From the NCBI RefSeq assembly GCF_001039275.2, contig NZ_CP030117.1, positions 4,877,501 through 4,941,500 on the forward strand: a stretch of DNA of 64,000 bases, in the 5' to 3' direction. The first letter of the stretch is position 1; each line of letters starts with the position of its first letter. This DNA is from Brevibacillus brevis. GTDB lineage: Bacteria > Bacillota > Bacilli > Brevibacillales > Brevibacillaceae. The translations under genes and the position numbers were made by a program. Positions 46,623-55,501 of the stretch are shown piece after piece. Under the pieces are notes generated by a model that was not told where the DNA came from, did no database searches, and worked only from the letters and a program-made list of their open reading frames with translations.

Positions 46623-48450
46623 CGCGTGTTTCTCCCTTCTGGAAATCGAGCGGAATCTTCATCGTAATTTCCGTGCCTTGATTCGGTCTGCTCACAATGG
46701 TTAGCCCGTACTTTTCCCCGAACAATAAGATCAGCCGCTGTGAAATGTTTCGCAATGCTGTCCCATTGTGTGGGTTTCCTGTCATCTCATGCTGCTGCAT
46801 AGGCGTACGCAGACTTGCGAGCAGACGAGTTAATGATTGCTCAGACATTCCCTTGCCATTGTCCCTCACGCTGATATGCATGACACCCTCCTGACAAAGC
46901 GCCGTGAGCCATATCGTCCCTCCCTGTTCCTGATGTTCAATCCCGTGTGCCATTGCATTTTCAAGCAATGGCTGTAGCAGCAGCTTCGGGATACGCTGAT
47001 CCGACAGGCTCTCTTCCACGTCCATATACACCTGAAGGCGCTCTCCCAGACGAATCTTTTGGATACGAATGTAGGATTCTAACGATATCATCTCTTGTTT
47101 CAGCGTAACGTGCCCATCCTCTCGAGCGACCGTATAGCGCATGAGTTTTCCGAGCGAAGAAACCATGTCGGACACATCGTAGTTACCCGAGCGGATCGCC
47201 ATCATATTGATCGATTCAAGTGTGTTGTAAATAAAATGTGGATTGATCTGGCTCTGTAAGGCCGCCAGCTCCGCCTCCCGTTCACGCAAGCTGCTGAGAT
47301 ACACCTCATTGACAAGGCGGTTGATTTCCTCGACCATCTGATTGAATTGCTCGCTCAGCTTCCCGATCTCGTCTTGGGAATCGACAGGAACTCGTTCATG
47401 CAAGTTCCCTCGTTTTACTTGCAGCATTTTTTCTTTCAATTGAACGAGCGGCTTGCTAAGCGAATAGGAAAAATAAATCGCGAGCCCGCCAGCAACGAGT
47501 AAAAACATCGCCGCAATCAGCATCGTAAAACTACGCAAGCTATTGGATTCTGCAAGCAGGATATCGAGCGGTATCAAACTGATCACCACAAGCCCCGTCT
47601 CTCTCGATTGATGATCCACGAAGAGATATCGCTGTCCCTGAATCATCCTCTGGTTCGCATCCCCACGATTGATCCCGTCGGTTTCTTGCAGCAAAGTACG
47701 ATAGCCCGGCGAGCCTTCGCTCTCCCGCTTTTCATAAAACAGCTCGTTTCCCTCATTTACGATGAGCAAGCTCCCGTCCTTGGTAAAAGGCATATCGGAC
47801 AAAATCTGGTCAAACATGTCCATTTTCATATCGATTTTCATGATTCCGAGTGGTACTTTCGTATACGGCTCTCGCAATAATCGAGCCACTGACACATAGC
47901 GCTCACCAGAGGTATCCAAGTAATAGGCGGGCCGATGCTGTGGAATTATGACCGCTGCCCCCTGTCCCGTGATCACGCGCGAATACCATCCCTCTTCAGC
48001 CAAATCTCCCTTGCTCTTCATGACAGAAGGGTCCAGATTGGAAAAAATCATGCCATTCCCCGCAATGATTTGAATGCCTTTTACTTCCGGTCGGCTATAG
48101 GAAAGACTGGATATATACAGCGTCATCTTCTCCCTTTTTTCCATGGAGAGAAAAGAAGTAGCCGACGTATTTGTCTGAATTTCTTTTAAAATGGACAGGA
48201 CTTCTGGGTCGTAGAGCGGCATGAGTGATAAACGCTTCATCTCCCGAATATTGCGCTCCAGGTTGCGATTGATCTGACCCACAATCTGTCCTGTGTATTC
48301 AGCCGTTCTCGATTCCGTTGAAGCCGAAAACTTGTTGTACGTGATGATTCCCTGCAAGCTTAACGGGATTGCGATCAAACAAAGAAAAAGCGTGAGAATC
48401 TTCGTCCGCAGTGTTCCTTGCAAAAAAAACGTAGAGACTTTCCTTTTCAT
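46594..48450 (-). CDS. Sensor histidine kinase (YesM-like)
   Basis: A 618-residue membrane kinase: TM1 (ILTLFLCLIAIPLSLQGIITY, 18-40), an extracytoplasmic Cache-like sensor, TM2 (FTMLIAAMFLLVAGGLAIYFSYSL, near 310), HAMP (about 335-385), a His_kinase domain with the phosphoacceptor in NPHFIYNTLESINMM (about 415) and an HATPase with LLQPLLENAMAHGIEHQ and DNGKGM. It belongs to the LytS/YesM class that senses extracellular sugars, often via a binding protein. AAAGGGG precedes the ATG. The separate upstream terminator at 48496-48525 indicates its own promoter. Confidence 0.95.
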   Translation of the reverse strand: MKRKVSTFFLQGTLRTKILTLFLCLIAIPLSLQGIITYNKFSASTESRTAEYTGQIVGQINRNLERNIREMKRLSLMPLYDPEVLSILKEIQTNTSATSFLSMEKREKMTLYISSLSYSRPEVKGIQIIAGNGMIFSNLDPSVMKSKGDLAEEGWYSRVITGQGAAVIIPQHRPAYYLDTSGERYVSVARLLREPYTKVPLGIMKIDMKMDMFDQILSDMPFTKDGSLLIVNEGNELFYEKRESEGSPGYRTLLQETDGINRGDANQRMIQGQRYLFVDHQSRETGLVVISLIPLDILLAESNSLRSFTMLIAAMFLLVAGGLAIYFSYSLSKPLVQLKEKMLQVKRGNLHERVPVDSQDEIGKLSEQFNQMVEEINRLVNEVYLSSLREREAELAALQSQINPHFIYNTLESINMMAIRSGNYDVSDMVSSLGKLMRYTVAREDGHVTLKQEMISLESYIRIQKIRLGERLQVYMDVEESLSDQRIPKLLLQPLLENAMAHGIEHQEQGGTIWLTALCQEGVMHISVRDNGKGMSEQSLTRLLASLRTPMQQHEMTGNPHNGTALRNISQRLILLFGEKYGLTIVSRPNQGTEITMKIPLDFQKGETRDVQSIAGGR

Positions 48451-48495
48451 GATGGCCCCTTTCTGTATGTTTGAATAATCAGTATTTTGTTCATC

Positions 48496-48525
48496 AAAAA
48501 ATCCGTCAGGTCAAAATCCTGACGG
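48496..48525 (-). terminator. Terminator of the 48534-49070 GNAT gene
   Basis: CCGTCAGG and CCTGACGG form an 8-bp stem followed on the minus strand by ATTTTTTG. Confidence 0.85.
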
Positions 48526-48533
48526 TCTGTTCC

Positions 48534-49070
48534 TCAGTCTATTTCGATGCCCATGCAAAGACAATCGTAGAATGTATCCTCAATTAAAAATTCTCTCGTC
48601 AACGTCCCCATTTCCTTGAAGCCTAGCTTTTTGTACAAATAAATAGCAGAATCGTTGTCTGAACGGACTTTCAGATTGATTTTTCGTATCACCTTTGATT
48701 GCTTGGCCCATTCCAGCAGGGATTCCAGTAGAAGTCTTCCAACCCCTGATCCCCAGAACTCTTTCAAGACGCTAATCCCAAATTCACCTACATGCTGCGT
48801 CCGCGATCGGATACCCCCTCGAAAAGTCAGGTTCCCCACAATTCTCCCGTCCACCTCTGCAATCAAACACAGTTGATTAGGAGCTTCTTGAAATCTTTTG
48901 ATGTTTTCTTTTTGCTCCTCAGGGGCTACTGTCCATTCTTGTGGGCCAAATGACAAATTGTCCGTCTCTCCTGATACCTGATGTATGAACGCAACTAAGG
49001 CTTCAGCATCTGTCAGCTCCGATAATCGGATGATGACATTTTGACCAGACTTCAGTTTGGATACCTTCAT
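48534..49070 (-). CDS. GNAT-family N-acetyltransferase
   Basis: A 178-residue acetyltransferase: VIIRLSELTDAEALVAFIHQVSGETDNLSFGP, then RTQHVGEFGISVLKEFWGSGVGRLLLESLLEWAKQ (acetyl-CoA loop EFWGSGVG) and DNDSAIYLYKKLGFKEMG. GAGGAGG lies 5 nt before the ATG at 49070; the frame is open further upstream but lacks a site and homology. It resembles YkkB/PaiA-like enzymes; substrate unknown. Confidence 0.92.
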   Translation of the reverse strand: MKVSKLKSGQNVIIRLSELTDAEALVAFIHQVSGETDNLSFGPQEWTVAPEEQKENIKRFQEAPNQLCLIAEVDGRIVGNLTFRGGIRSRTQHVGEFGISVLKEFWGSGVGRLLLESLLEWAKQSKVIRKINLKVRSDNDSAIYLYKKLGFKEMGTLTREFLIEDTFYDCLCMGIEID

Positions 49071-49113
49071 AAGAACCTCCTCGCATCGGAAACTTTTCAT
49101 ACTATTTAAACAG

Positions 49114-49139
49114 AAAAACGGACGCCTGTTAACCGTCCG
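49114..49139 (-). terminator. Terminator of the 49156-49668 GNAT gene
   Basis: On the minus strand CGGACG and CGTCCG pair around a 9-nt loop and are followed by TTTTTC. Confidence 0.75.
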
Positions 49140-49155
49140 CTTGTAGCTTGTTCGA

Positions 49156-49668
49156 CTATTCCATTGTTTTAAAGTAAAGGACGGTATCATGCAGGCTGCC
49201 ATCAGCCGATCGGGCAAACCCCGGAATGCGCCCTGCTTCTTGATAGCCCATCGACTGATACAACTGGTTGGACGGATCGCCCGCTCGTGTATCCAAAACG
49301 AGGAGGCTTCGGTTATCAGCAAGAGCCCTTGCCTCCGCCAGCAGCATCAGTCCACGACCAATTCCTTGACGTTGCGCTCTGGGATGAACCATCAGCTTGG
49401 CGATCTCTGCCCGATGCAATCCATTTGGACGACTCACCAGATGGAGCTGGATGGTTCCGACGATGATATCTTCCTGTACTGCTACCCAAATTTTCACATG
49501 TTCATGGGGCACCGAGGTCCAATAGGTGCGTGCTTCTTCCAGCTTCATCGGCGGTAAAAAGCCAAGGGAAGCCCCATCCTCCACAACATCGATCAGCAAT
49601 TGGGACAGTTGACGCAGTTCTTCCTCTGAAAACTCGATTCCTTCCCGATAACAAAGCGCTGACTTCAT
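49156..49668 (-). CDS. GNAT-family N-acetyltransferase
   Basis: A 170-residue acetyltransferase with GIEFSEEELRQLSQLLIDVVEDGASLGFLPPM at the N terminus, AEIAKLMVHPRAQRQGIGRGLMLLAEARAL as strand beta4 plus the acetyl-CoA loop (QRQGIG), and SNQLYQSMGYQEAGRIPGFARS at the C terminus. Sequence layout resembles small-molecule acetyltransferases related to those that inactivate antibiotics such as tabtoxin, but the substrate cannot be given. GGAGGGG precedes the ATG. Confidence 0.92.
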   Translation of the reverse strand: MKSALCYREGIEFSEEELRQLSQLLIDVVEDGASLGFLPPMKLEEARTYWTSVPHEHVKIWVAVQEDIIVGTIQLHLVSRPNGLHRAEIAKLMVHPRAQRQGIGRGLMLLAEARALADNRSLLVLDTRAGDPSNQLYQSMGYQEAGRIPGFARSADGSLHDTVLYFKTME

Positions 49669-49761
49669 AACAGCCCCTCCGTATTTGAAGAAGATTTTTT
49701 CTCCCTTCTTACATTATAACGGAGAAATCAAAATCATGTAAGATAATCTAACATCACCTTA

Positions 49762-50154
49762 TCAAGGTCGATATCCGTACATACTGAAAACAAACAGCAA
49801 GCATAAATAAATAATTGCTGCGGGTACAATGGTAAGAGCAATGAAAAAACGTTTCTTCACACTGTTGGCATTTCGAAATAGCCAAAAGTAGATGAACAGC
49901 AGGATGAGAAGGAACGGGACAAAATAAAAGCCCAGCATGAACCCCACCCAGTCCGAGTTGGTTTCCCAGAACTGTTCCGGCACGGGCACCCGATGATATT
50001 CACTATATATCTGTTCTTTACGTGAGATAAATAGGTAGGATAGCACAAGGTAGTAACCGAATATAACGAATTTCAGCCAAGGCTTGATCTGTTTCGCCGC
50101 GAGTGTTATAGAAAAGATGATCCCTACGATAAACCATAATGACAAGTATTCCAT
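49762..50154 (-). CDS. Membrane protein of unknown function (130 aa)
   Basis: Four predicted helices (LWFIVGIIFSITLAA, FVIFGYYLVLSYLFI, WVGFMLGFYFVPFLLILLFIYFWLF, FIALTIVPAAIIYLCLLFVFSMYG) with a central loop RKEQIYSEYHRVPVPEQFWETNSD. AGGAGGG precedes the ATG. No family is recognised. It is divergent from the WecA/TagO-type gene. Confidence 0.7.
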   Translation of the reverse strand: MEYLSLWFIVGIIFSITLAAKQIKPWLKFVIFGYYLVLSYLFISRKEQIYSEYHRVPVPEQFWETNSDWVGFMLGFYFVPFLLILLFIYFWLFRNANSVKKRFFIALTIVPAAIIYLCLLFVFSMYGYRP

Positions 50155-50247
50155 CTGGATCCCTCCTACGAAGGATTATAGGGATCCGTTCTGTTGGAGA
50201 TAAGTACCAACTTTTTTTGGTACCTCACCCTCGCGTGATTACAAGAG

Positions 50248-50276
50248 TCGACAAAATTTGGAATCCTTCCTATAAT
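50248..50276 (+). promoter_or_regulatory. Sigma-A-type promoter
   Basis: TCGACA (50248-50253) and TATAAT (50271-50276) with a 17-bp spacer lie about 65 bp before the transferase start codon. Confidence 0.65.
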
Positions 50277-50340
50277 AGACTTGTCAAACAACACGGTATG
50301 CGAGTATCTTTGCATATAGAAAGCTCACTACCTGTAGGAG

Positions 50341-51309
50341 ATGGTCACGATAACGTACGCTCTTTCGTTTTTACTGTCGTTTTGTATCGTTATGGTGCTG
50401 ATTCCGCCTCTGGCTAAATTGGCATTTCGCCTTGATTTTGTGGACAAGCCACGTAAAGACGTGGAAAGAAAGATTCACCGGGAGCCTATCCCATTGACCG
50501 CCAGCTACGCTATTTTTGTCGGCTTTGCTGCATCGTTTCTGCTCTTCTCGAAAGAATCTACCGGGCAAACGATCGCTGTTCTGTCAGGCTCACTTCTGCT
50601 GCTTATTATTGGTACCATTGATGACTGGTACAAGACGCAAGGCAAGGATTTTTCCGCCCTGCCCAAGCTGATCGTCCAAGTATCGGCCGCCGTGATTGTC
50701 TACTTGTCGGGAATTACTTTTTCCGGCTTTTACAATCCTTTGAGTGGCGAATACATATTGCTCCCGGAATGGTTGCAGTTCATCCTGACCATCCTGTGGA
50801 TTTTCGGAGTAACGACGGTCATCAATTTTTCGGATGGCATGGACGGTTTGGCTGGAGGGCTTTCTGCAATCTCCGCAGGCACGCTCTTCGTAGTCGCTTT
50901 GGTTAAAGGACAAAGCACATCTGCGATTATGGCGATTAGTCTGATCGGTGTTGCCTTGGCTTATCTGCGGTACAACAAGCCACCGGCCAAAATTTTCATG
51001 GGAGATGCAGGCGCGACCTTCCTCGGCTTTATCTTGGCGGTCATCGCGTTGGATGGTGCCTTTAAGCAAGCAACCGTTCTCTCCTTGTTCATTCCGATTT
51101 TAGCACTCGGTGTGCCGATTTTTGATAATCTGTTTGTGGTGACCAAACGCTTCCTGCAAGGAAAGCCGATCTACCAAGCAGATGCCAGCCAGGTTCATTA
51201 TCGCCTGCTGCGTTCTGGACTCAATCCAAAACAGGTCGTCACCTTCCTGTGCTTGATCAGTGTTTGCTTTAGTCTGACGTCCATTATCCTGCTCCTGCTC
51301 GGGGTATAG
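50341..51309 (+). CDS. Undecaprenyl-phosphate sugar-1-phosphate transferase (WecA/TagO type)
   Basis: A 322-residue polytopic membrane enzyme of the MraY/WecA family with about ten helices. Conserved cytoplasmic motifs are FVDKPRKDVERKIHREPIP, GTIDDWYKTQ (metal-binding Asp-Asp), NFSDGMDGLAGG and KIFMGDAGATFLGF, with a C-terminal QVHYRLLRSG (His box). It transfers a sugar phosphate, usually GlcNAc-1-P, to undecaprenyl phosphate to start teichoic acid or other surface glycan synthesis. The AGGAG directly abuts the ATG with no spacer, and an in-frame stop lies just upstream, so translation may be weak. Confidence 0.93.
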   Translation: MVTITYALSFLLSFCIVMVLIPPLAKLAFRLDFVDKPRKDVERKIHREPIPLTASYAIFVGFAASFLLFSKESTGQTIAVLSGSLLLLIIGTIDDWYKTQGKDFSALPKLIVQVSAAVIVYLSGITFSGFYNPLSGEYILLPEWLQFILTILWIFGVTTVINFSDGMDGLAGGLSAISAGTLFVVALVKGQSTSAIMAISLIGVALAYLRYNKPPAKIFMGDAGATFLGFILAVIALDGAFKQATVLSLFIPILALGVPIFDNLFVVTKRFLQGKPIYQADASQVHYRLLRSGLNPKQVVTFLCLISVCFSLTSIILLLLGV

Positions 51310-51325
51310 ATTATCGGTCACAATG

Positions 51326-51364
51326 AAAAATGCCGCTTGGGTCTAATCCCTGCGGCATTTTTTT
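51326..51364. terminator. Bidirectional terminator
   Basis: AAAAATGCCGC pairs with GCGGCATTTTT around a 15-nt loop, with T7 on the plus side and A5 on the other. Confidence 0.85.
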
Positions 51365-51371
51365 GAGCGGA

Positions 51372-52235
51372 TTACGCAAAGCCTCTCTTCGCTGTCGTGG
51401 TCGTCTGAAACGTCTGGAAGCCTGTCCGTTCGTACAAGGCAATCGCAGGGTCATTGTGAGTACCTGTGACGAGATACGGCTGCAAGCCCTTTTCCAGCGT
51501 CTGGTTCACAAAAAAGCGGACAAGCTCTTTGCCGTAGCCTTTGCCTTGATGCACGGGATCTACGAACACATCGTAAACCTCGCCATGTCCTGTGATGATC
51601 AGGGACCCTACGAATACTCCCTCATGCTCGAACAAATAAATATCCTCTCTCATATCGTTCAGGAGCCATTTCTTCCATGCGTTCATCGTTTTCTCAGGAT
51701 AATCCGCCAAACGGTATGGCTGAAGGTCGATGCCTTTGCGCACCTCATAGTAAGCGTCACTCTGCGATTGGATATACATATCCATTTCGGGCTCGGTGAA
51801 TTTGCGTACGTCTAGTGTCGGCGCAGGCCCGATCTCTCCTGTGTATTTCATCAGATGATGGCCCCAGATAGAAGCAAAGCCTCTCTTGGAAAAGAAATCA
51901 GCACCCTGCCCGTGGTCAACCCGATAGGTAGCCATGACTGCCGTCGGCTTCTCCTCATGCTGTTGCAGTTCCAGCCAAAGCTTATCGAACAGCCGGGAGC
52001 CGATTCCCCGCTTTCGATGGTCTGGCCGTATATAGACGTATATTTCTGCTGTCCCTTCTTCTCCAGAGGAGTTCAAATCATAAGTGCCACAGCCGATGAT
52101 TTGATCATCCTCCTCCCAGATGTAAACCGTAGCTTTTTCCACGATATCAACAATCTCTTCGGTCCTCCAAAGCATGCCTTCGCCAATCATCGTCACGACG
52201 GTCTCTTTGTCAGTTGATTGTGCTTGTCGTATCAT
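51372..52235 (-). CDS. Tandem-GNAT acetyltransferase
   Basis: A 287-residue protein with two GNAT domains. Domain 1 (about 1-135) has EIYVYIRPDHRKRGIGSRLFDKLWLEL and ADFFSKRGF; domain 2 (about 145-287) has EVYDVFVDPVHQGKGYGKELVRFFVNQ and AIALYERTGFQTF. Both retain the acetyl-CoA loop (HRKRGIG and HQGKGYG), so both may be active. Double-GNAT proteins include mycothiol synthase, but that activity is not expected outside actinobacteria. GGGAG precedes the ATG. It ends 16 bp before the exonuclease gene end upstream. Confidence 0.9.
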   Translation of the reverse strand: MIRQAQSTDKETVVTMIGEGMLWRTEEIVDIVEKATVYIWEEDDQIIGCGTYDLNSSGEEGTAEIYVYIRPDHRKRGIGSRLFDKLWLELQQHEEKPTAVMATYRVDHGQGADFFSKRGFASIWGHHLMKYTGEIGPAPTLDVRKFTEPEMDMYIQSQSDAYYEVRKGIDLQPYRLADYPEKTMNAWKKWLLNDMREDIYLFEHEGVFVGSLIITGHGEVYDVFVDPVHQGKGYGKELVRFFVNQTLEKGLQPYLVTGTHNDPAIALYERTGFQTFQTTTTAKRGFA

Positions 52236-52250
52236 CTCTGTACTCTCCCG

Positions 52251-52970
52251 TTAGCTCTGTTGGACGGTTGCTGCTTCTGCGGCTTTTTCCAACTTCTTGC
52301 GATGCTGCAAGCAAGCCTCGCATCTTCTGCTTTTTCGCCCGAAAGCCGTGTAGTATTTGCTTTTTTTGCAGGATCGGCACGTAATATACAACGAGCTCGA
52401 CAAATTGTAGTTCTCTTCTGGCGTGTTTTCTTTCAGGTGTACCGTCTTGTTGTATTTGATGAGCAAATGAGCTGTGTGGATGGCATCGACCAAGGCGGAG
52501 TGCAACCTGCCCTCCTGGATGATTCCTGCCGTGTCGATCGCTTCTTTCAGACTCATCTGTTTGCGATCAGCCAAAAGCATGCTAATTGGCGGCTGGATGT
52601 CGTTGTAATTGCGCATCCAGTTGAAGTCCAAACCAAACCGCGCACAATGCTCGATCATCAGCCGCTTGTCGTCTTGCCCCCATGTGCACAAGTAATATTC
52701 AGAATCGGTGCCAATCCACTTCATAAATTCTGCGAATGCCCGGCGAAACGGAATAAAGGTTGGCATGTTCTCTTTATCGAGACCAATGAATTTGCGCGTT
52801 CTCTCCGTGATCCTACGTTCAATCGCTGGAAAGGTGTAGCGCTGAAATGTGTCGACCTCCACGCCATTTTTTCCGGGTACGACTTTTGCCGCTCCGATCT
52901 CAATAATTTCCGGGATCTTGTCTCTCTGATAAGTCAGTGTCGTTTCAAGGTCAAAAACAATGATCTGCAA
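52251..52970 (-). CDS. DEDDh-family 3'-5' exonuclease-like protein (KapD-like)
   Basis: A 239-residue protein. The nuclease motifs are DLETT (Asp7, Glu9), the Exo II region CTWGQDDKRLM, and HSALVDAIHTA (His and Asp of Exo III). Similar proteins include KapD, reported as an inhibitor of the KinA sporulation pathway in Bacillus. The C-terminal 45 residues add a two-CxxC zinc-ribbon-like tail (CRSCKKSKYYTAFGRKSRRCEAC). Start is TTG with a weak AGGA. Substrate, DNA or RNA, unknown. Confidence 0.85.
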   Translation of the reverse strand: MQIIVFDLETTLTYQRDKIPEIIEIGAAKVVPGKNGVEVDTFQRYTFPAIERRITERTRKFIGLDKENMPTFIPFRRAFAEFMKWIGTDSEYYLCTWGQDDKRLMIEHCARFGLDFNWMRNYNDIQPPISMLLADRKQMSLKEAIDTAGIIQEGRLHSALVDAIHTAHLLIKYNKTVHLKENTPEENYNLSSSLYITCRSCKKSKYYTAFGRKSRRCEACLQHRKKLEKAAEAATVQQS

Positions 52971-53063
52971 GCGTAATCACATCCTGTATGTATTGTCTCT
53001 ATTATCGCTTGGATTGGGCATAGAAAGCAAAACAAAGACAAAAGCGGCTGCCTGATTGAAACG

Positions 53064-53098
53064 AAAAAGGATAAGAACCCAATAGGATTCCTATCCTT
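53064..53098 (-). terminator. Terminator of the class C hydrolase gene
   Basis: On the minus strand AAGGATA and TATCCTT form the outer stem, with GAA/TTC inside, followed by TTTTTCG. Confidence 0.75.
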
Positions 53099-53110
53099 GT
53101 GTTTATTTGT

Positions 53111-54541
53111 TTAGCTTGGCGATTTTGTGGATTCCCTCGTCAACTGACGCAATCCGTAGCTCATCCTCGCTATTTGCCCGTCTTCATCCCGGAAAAACTC
53201 AATCCAAGGGATGGAATCTCTTTTTTGGAAAATGAAGCTGTCTTTTTGTACTGGTATCAGTGGATACGAGAGACCATCCACCTCCAGGAATAGCTTGCCT
53301 TCGTTTTTGGCTATCGATGCGCTTACCCATTCCTGCGAAGAGTAGCGACCCTCGTACAGTGACAACTGCTCATCTGTGACCTCGTATGGATCATAAGCAT
53401 AGACCGGAGCTCCAGCCGGTCTTGCAAAATAACTGTTCAAAAAGCCGATGACCAACTCTCGGACGCTCACTCCATCGAGATTGACCAGAATCACACCCGT
53501 AATCCCTTGATCCGGAACCGAAAAAATGTGCGAGCTGATTCCCTTCAGCGATCCGCCATGCTCTACCAGAGAGCCCTCCGGAAAGGCAGGCGAGACCATC
53601 AGACCATAGCCGTAGGAGCGGTGTCCGTCCACACGAGCAAAGGGAGTGAGCATCTGCCGGACGCTATCGGCAGACAGAATCGATGTCGGGTTTCCCGTTG
53701 CCCCCAAACGAAAGACTTCCAAATAAGCAAGTAAATCATTCACGGTCGATTTGAGGAAACCGGCTGCTCGCATCGCCGGAGCATCGTGCCAGATGGGTGC
53801 TGCAATGATTTGGTTTTCGTCATCGATTTTTTTGTTAGTATACAAAATCGTGACGTCATCCTTGTCAGTCAGTTCATCCACAGAAAAAACAGTTCTGTCC
53901 ATACCCAGTGGCTGCAAAATATGCGTCGCAACGTAGTTTTCATACGTCTGGTTGCTGACCCGTTCAATGATCGCTCCCAAAAGCCCGTACGCATCGTTAT
54001 TGTAGCTAAAGGCACCCCCTGGCTCTGAGAGCGGCTCCCCTTCGAATCCAGCAATGGCTTCCATGACTTCTTCGTACGTATGCAGGTAAGGCACTGTCTT
54101 CAGTTCTTCCTCCGCCTTGGTTCCAATGACAGCAGGATCATTTTCCATACTCCGCCTCATTGCGCCGTCTAAGTAAGGCATAGGCGCTATTCCAGGCGTA
54201 TGTGTCATGAAGTGATGAATCGTCATGCGCACTGTCAACTCGTGATCGCCCGCCCGAAACTCTGGCAAATATTTTACGACCGGGTCGTGGACAGACAGCT
54301 TGCCTGCCTCTTGCAACTGCATAATCGCAACGCAGGTAAACGATTTGGTGATGGATGCGATGCCAAAAACGGTGTCGAGGGAAAGTGGCAGTTGCTGTTC
54401 TCTGTCACGAAAACCGAACGTTCCCTCGTACAAAAGCTCACCGTCACGTGCAATAGCAATAGCGGCGCCCGGAGCCTTTGCCTCGTCCAGCAGTTGCTGT
54501 GCATACCTTTGGAACTGTTCCTTCCATGCCGTCATTTTCAT
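53111..54541 (-). CDS. Class C beta-lactamase-like serine hydrolase
   Basis: A 476-residue protein of the PBP4*/AmpC/EstB group. The SxxK motif is SITK (near residue 65), YxN appears as YNND in FSYNNDAYGLLG (about 180), and the third motif is HGG in LVEHGGSLKGISSH (about 340); a C-terminal lipocalin-like extension begins after residue 385 (LSLYEGRYSSQEWV). No signal peptide is seen, so it should be cytoplasmic, fitting a peptidase or esterase. The ATG at 54541 overlaps the stop of the class A-like gene upstream (TGATG), showing coupling. Confidence 0.88.
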   Translation of the reverse strand: MKMTAWKEQFQRYAQQLLDEAKAPGAAIAIARDGELLYEGTFGFRDREQQLPLSLDTVFGIASITKSFTCVAIMQLQEAGKLSVHDPVVKYLPEFRAGDHELTVRMTIHHFMTHTPGIAPMPYLDGAMRRSMENDPAVIGTKAEEELKTVPYLHTYEEVMEAIAGFEGEPLSEPGGAFSYNNDAYGLLGAIIERVSNQTYENYVATHILQPLGMDRTVFSVDELTDKDDVTILYTNKKIDDENQIIAAPIWHDAPAMRAAGFLKSTVNDLLAYLEVFRLGATGNPTSILSADSVRQMLTPFARVDGHRSYGYGLMVSPAFPEGSLVEHGGSLKGISSHIFSVPDQGITGVILVNLDGVSVRELVIGFLNSYFARPAGAPVYAYDPYEVTDEQLSLYEGRYSSQEWVSASIAKNEGKLFLEVDGLSYPLIPVQKDSFIFQKRDSIPWIEFFRDEDGQIARMSYGLRQLTRESTKSPS

Positions 54542-55431
54542 CAACTCCCCAACGTTTGCTCATAAATCGCTTTTGCAACACGGGCGATGGTAAGCTCTGC
54601 GGCTTCTTTGTCAGTCACACCACGTGATAGTGCCGTGATCGCAATCATCCCTTTTCCTTCGGGCAAATAAATGATGCCAGCATCATTGACGACAGCATTG
54701 ACGGTCCCTGTCTTATGCGCGACCTTTGTACCTTCTGGCAACAAGTACGGCAGACGGCTGTTGTAATGCTGACGACGCATGATGTCCAGCATCAGCTCGC
54801 AGGAGTCTTCCGTGAGAATTTCTTTTCGCGCAATCATGATAAGCAGGCGGTTTAGCTCGGCTGGTGTCGCTACGTTATTATCACGGGTAGGCATCGATAC
54901 ATCGTGGATCAATTCGTAATTGCCTGACTCTTCCCGTCGCATGAACTCATCGAACCCTGCCTGCGAAGGGGTAGGCTCATTCATACCTACACAGTGGTTG
55001 AGGAGCTCCCAGCAATTATGCCGTAAATGAATCTGCGAAAGCCCCAGCTCATGCATGTGCTCATTCACCTTGTCGATGCCACCGATCAGCTCGATGATTT
55101 GGTCCGTCGCATAGTTATCGCTCACAATCGTCATCAGTGTCGCCAAGTCTTTGACCGTTAAGGCCGCTCCGGCATCCAGCTCTTGCAAAATGCCTGATCC
55201 CGGCACGCGATCCTCCCATCTCAGTGTCACGCGCTGGTCGAGGCGGATTCGTCCTGCTTCCACCTCGCGCATCAAGGTGACCATGATCGGAATTTTGAAG
55301 GCACTCGCCAGTTGAAACAACTCTTCATCCAGATGCCCTGCTGTCTCTCCTGTTTCCAGATGCACAGCTGCGATTCCAAAAATACCGGGTGCTTCCCTCA
55401 GCACGTTTTCTACTGCTTGCTGCCATGTCAT
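54541..55431 (-). CDS. Class A beta-lactamase-like serine hydrolase
   Basis: A 296-residue protein with SAFK (SxxK, near residue 42), SDN (about 103), and KTG in HKTGTVNAVVND (about 237). A possible ExxLN is present as WELLN. No signal peptide is present. It is similar in layout to the 2132-2968 protein and is translationally coupled to the class C-like gene downstream. GGGGAGG precedes the ATG at 55431; earlier in-frame codons lack a site. Confidence 0.86.
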   Translation of the reverse strand: MTWQQAVENVLREAPGIFGIAAVHLETGETAGHLDEELFQLASAFKIPIMVTLMREVEAGRIRLDQRVTLRWEDRVPGSGILQELDAGAALTVKDLATLMTIVSDNYATDQIIELIGGIDKVNEHMHELGLSQIHLRHNCWELLNHCVGMNEPTPSQAGFDEFMRREESGNYELIHDVSMPTRDNNVATPAELNRLLIMIARKEILTEDSCELMLDIMRRQHYNSRLPYLLPEGTKVAHKTGTVNAVVNDAGIIYLPEGKGMIAITALSRGVTDKEAAELTIARVAKAIYEQTLGS

Positions 55432-55501
55432 GAATATTCCTCCCCATCGCTCGCGAAACGGCCCACACACGGATTTTTGTGTCGGCCATTTCTTTTCAGC
55501 G

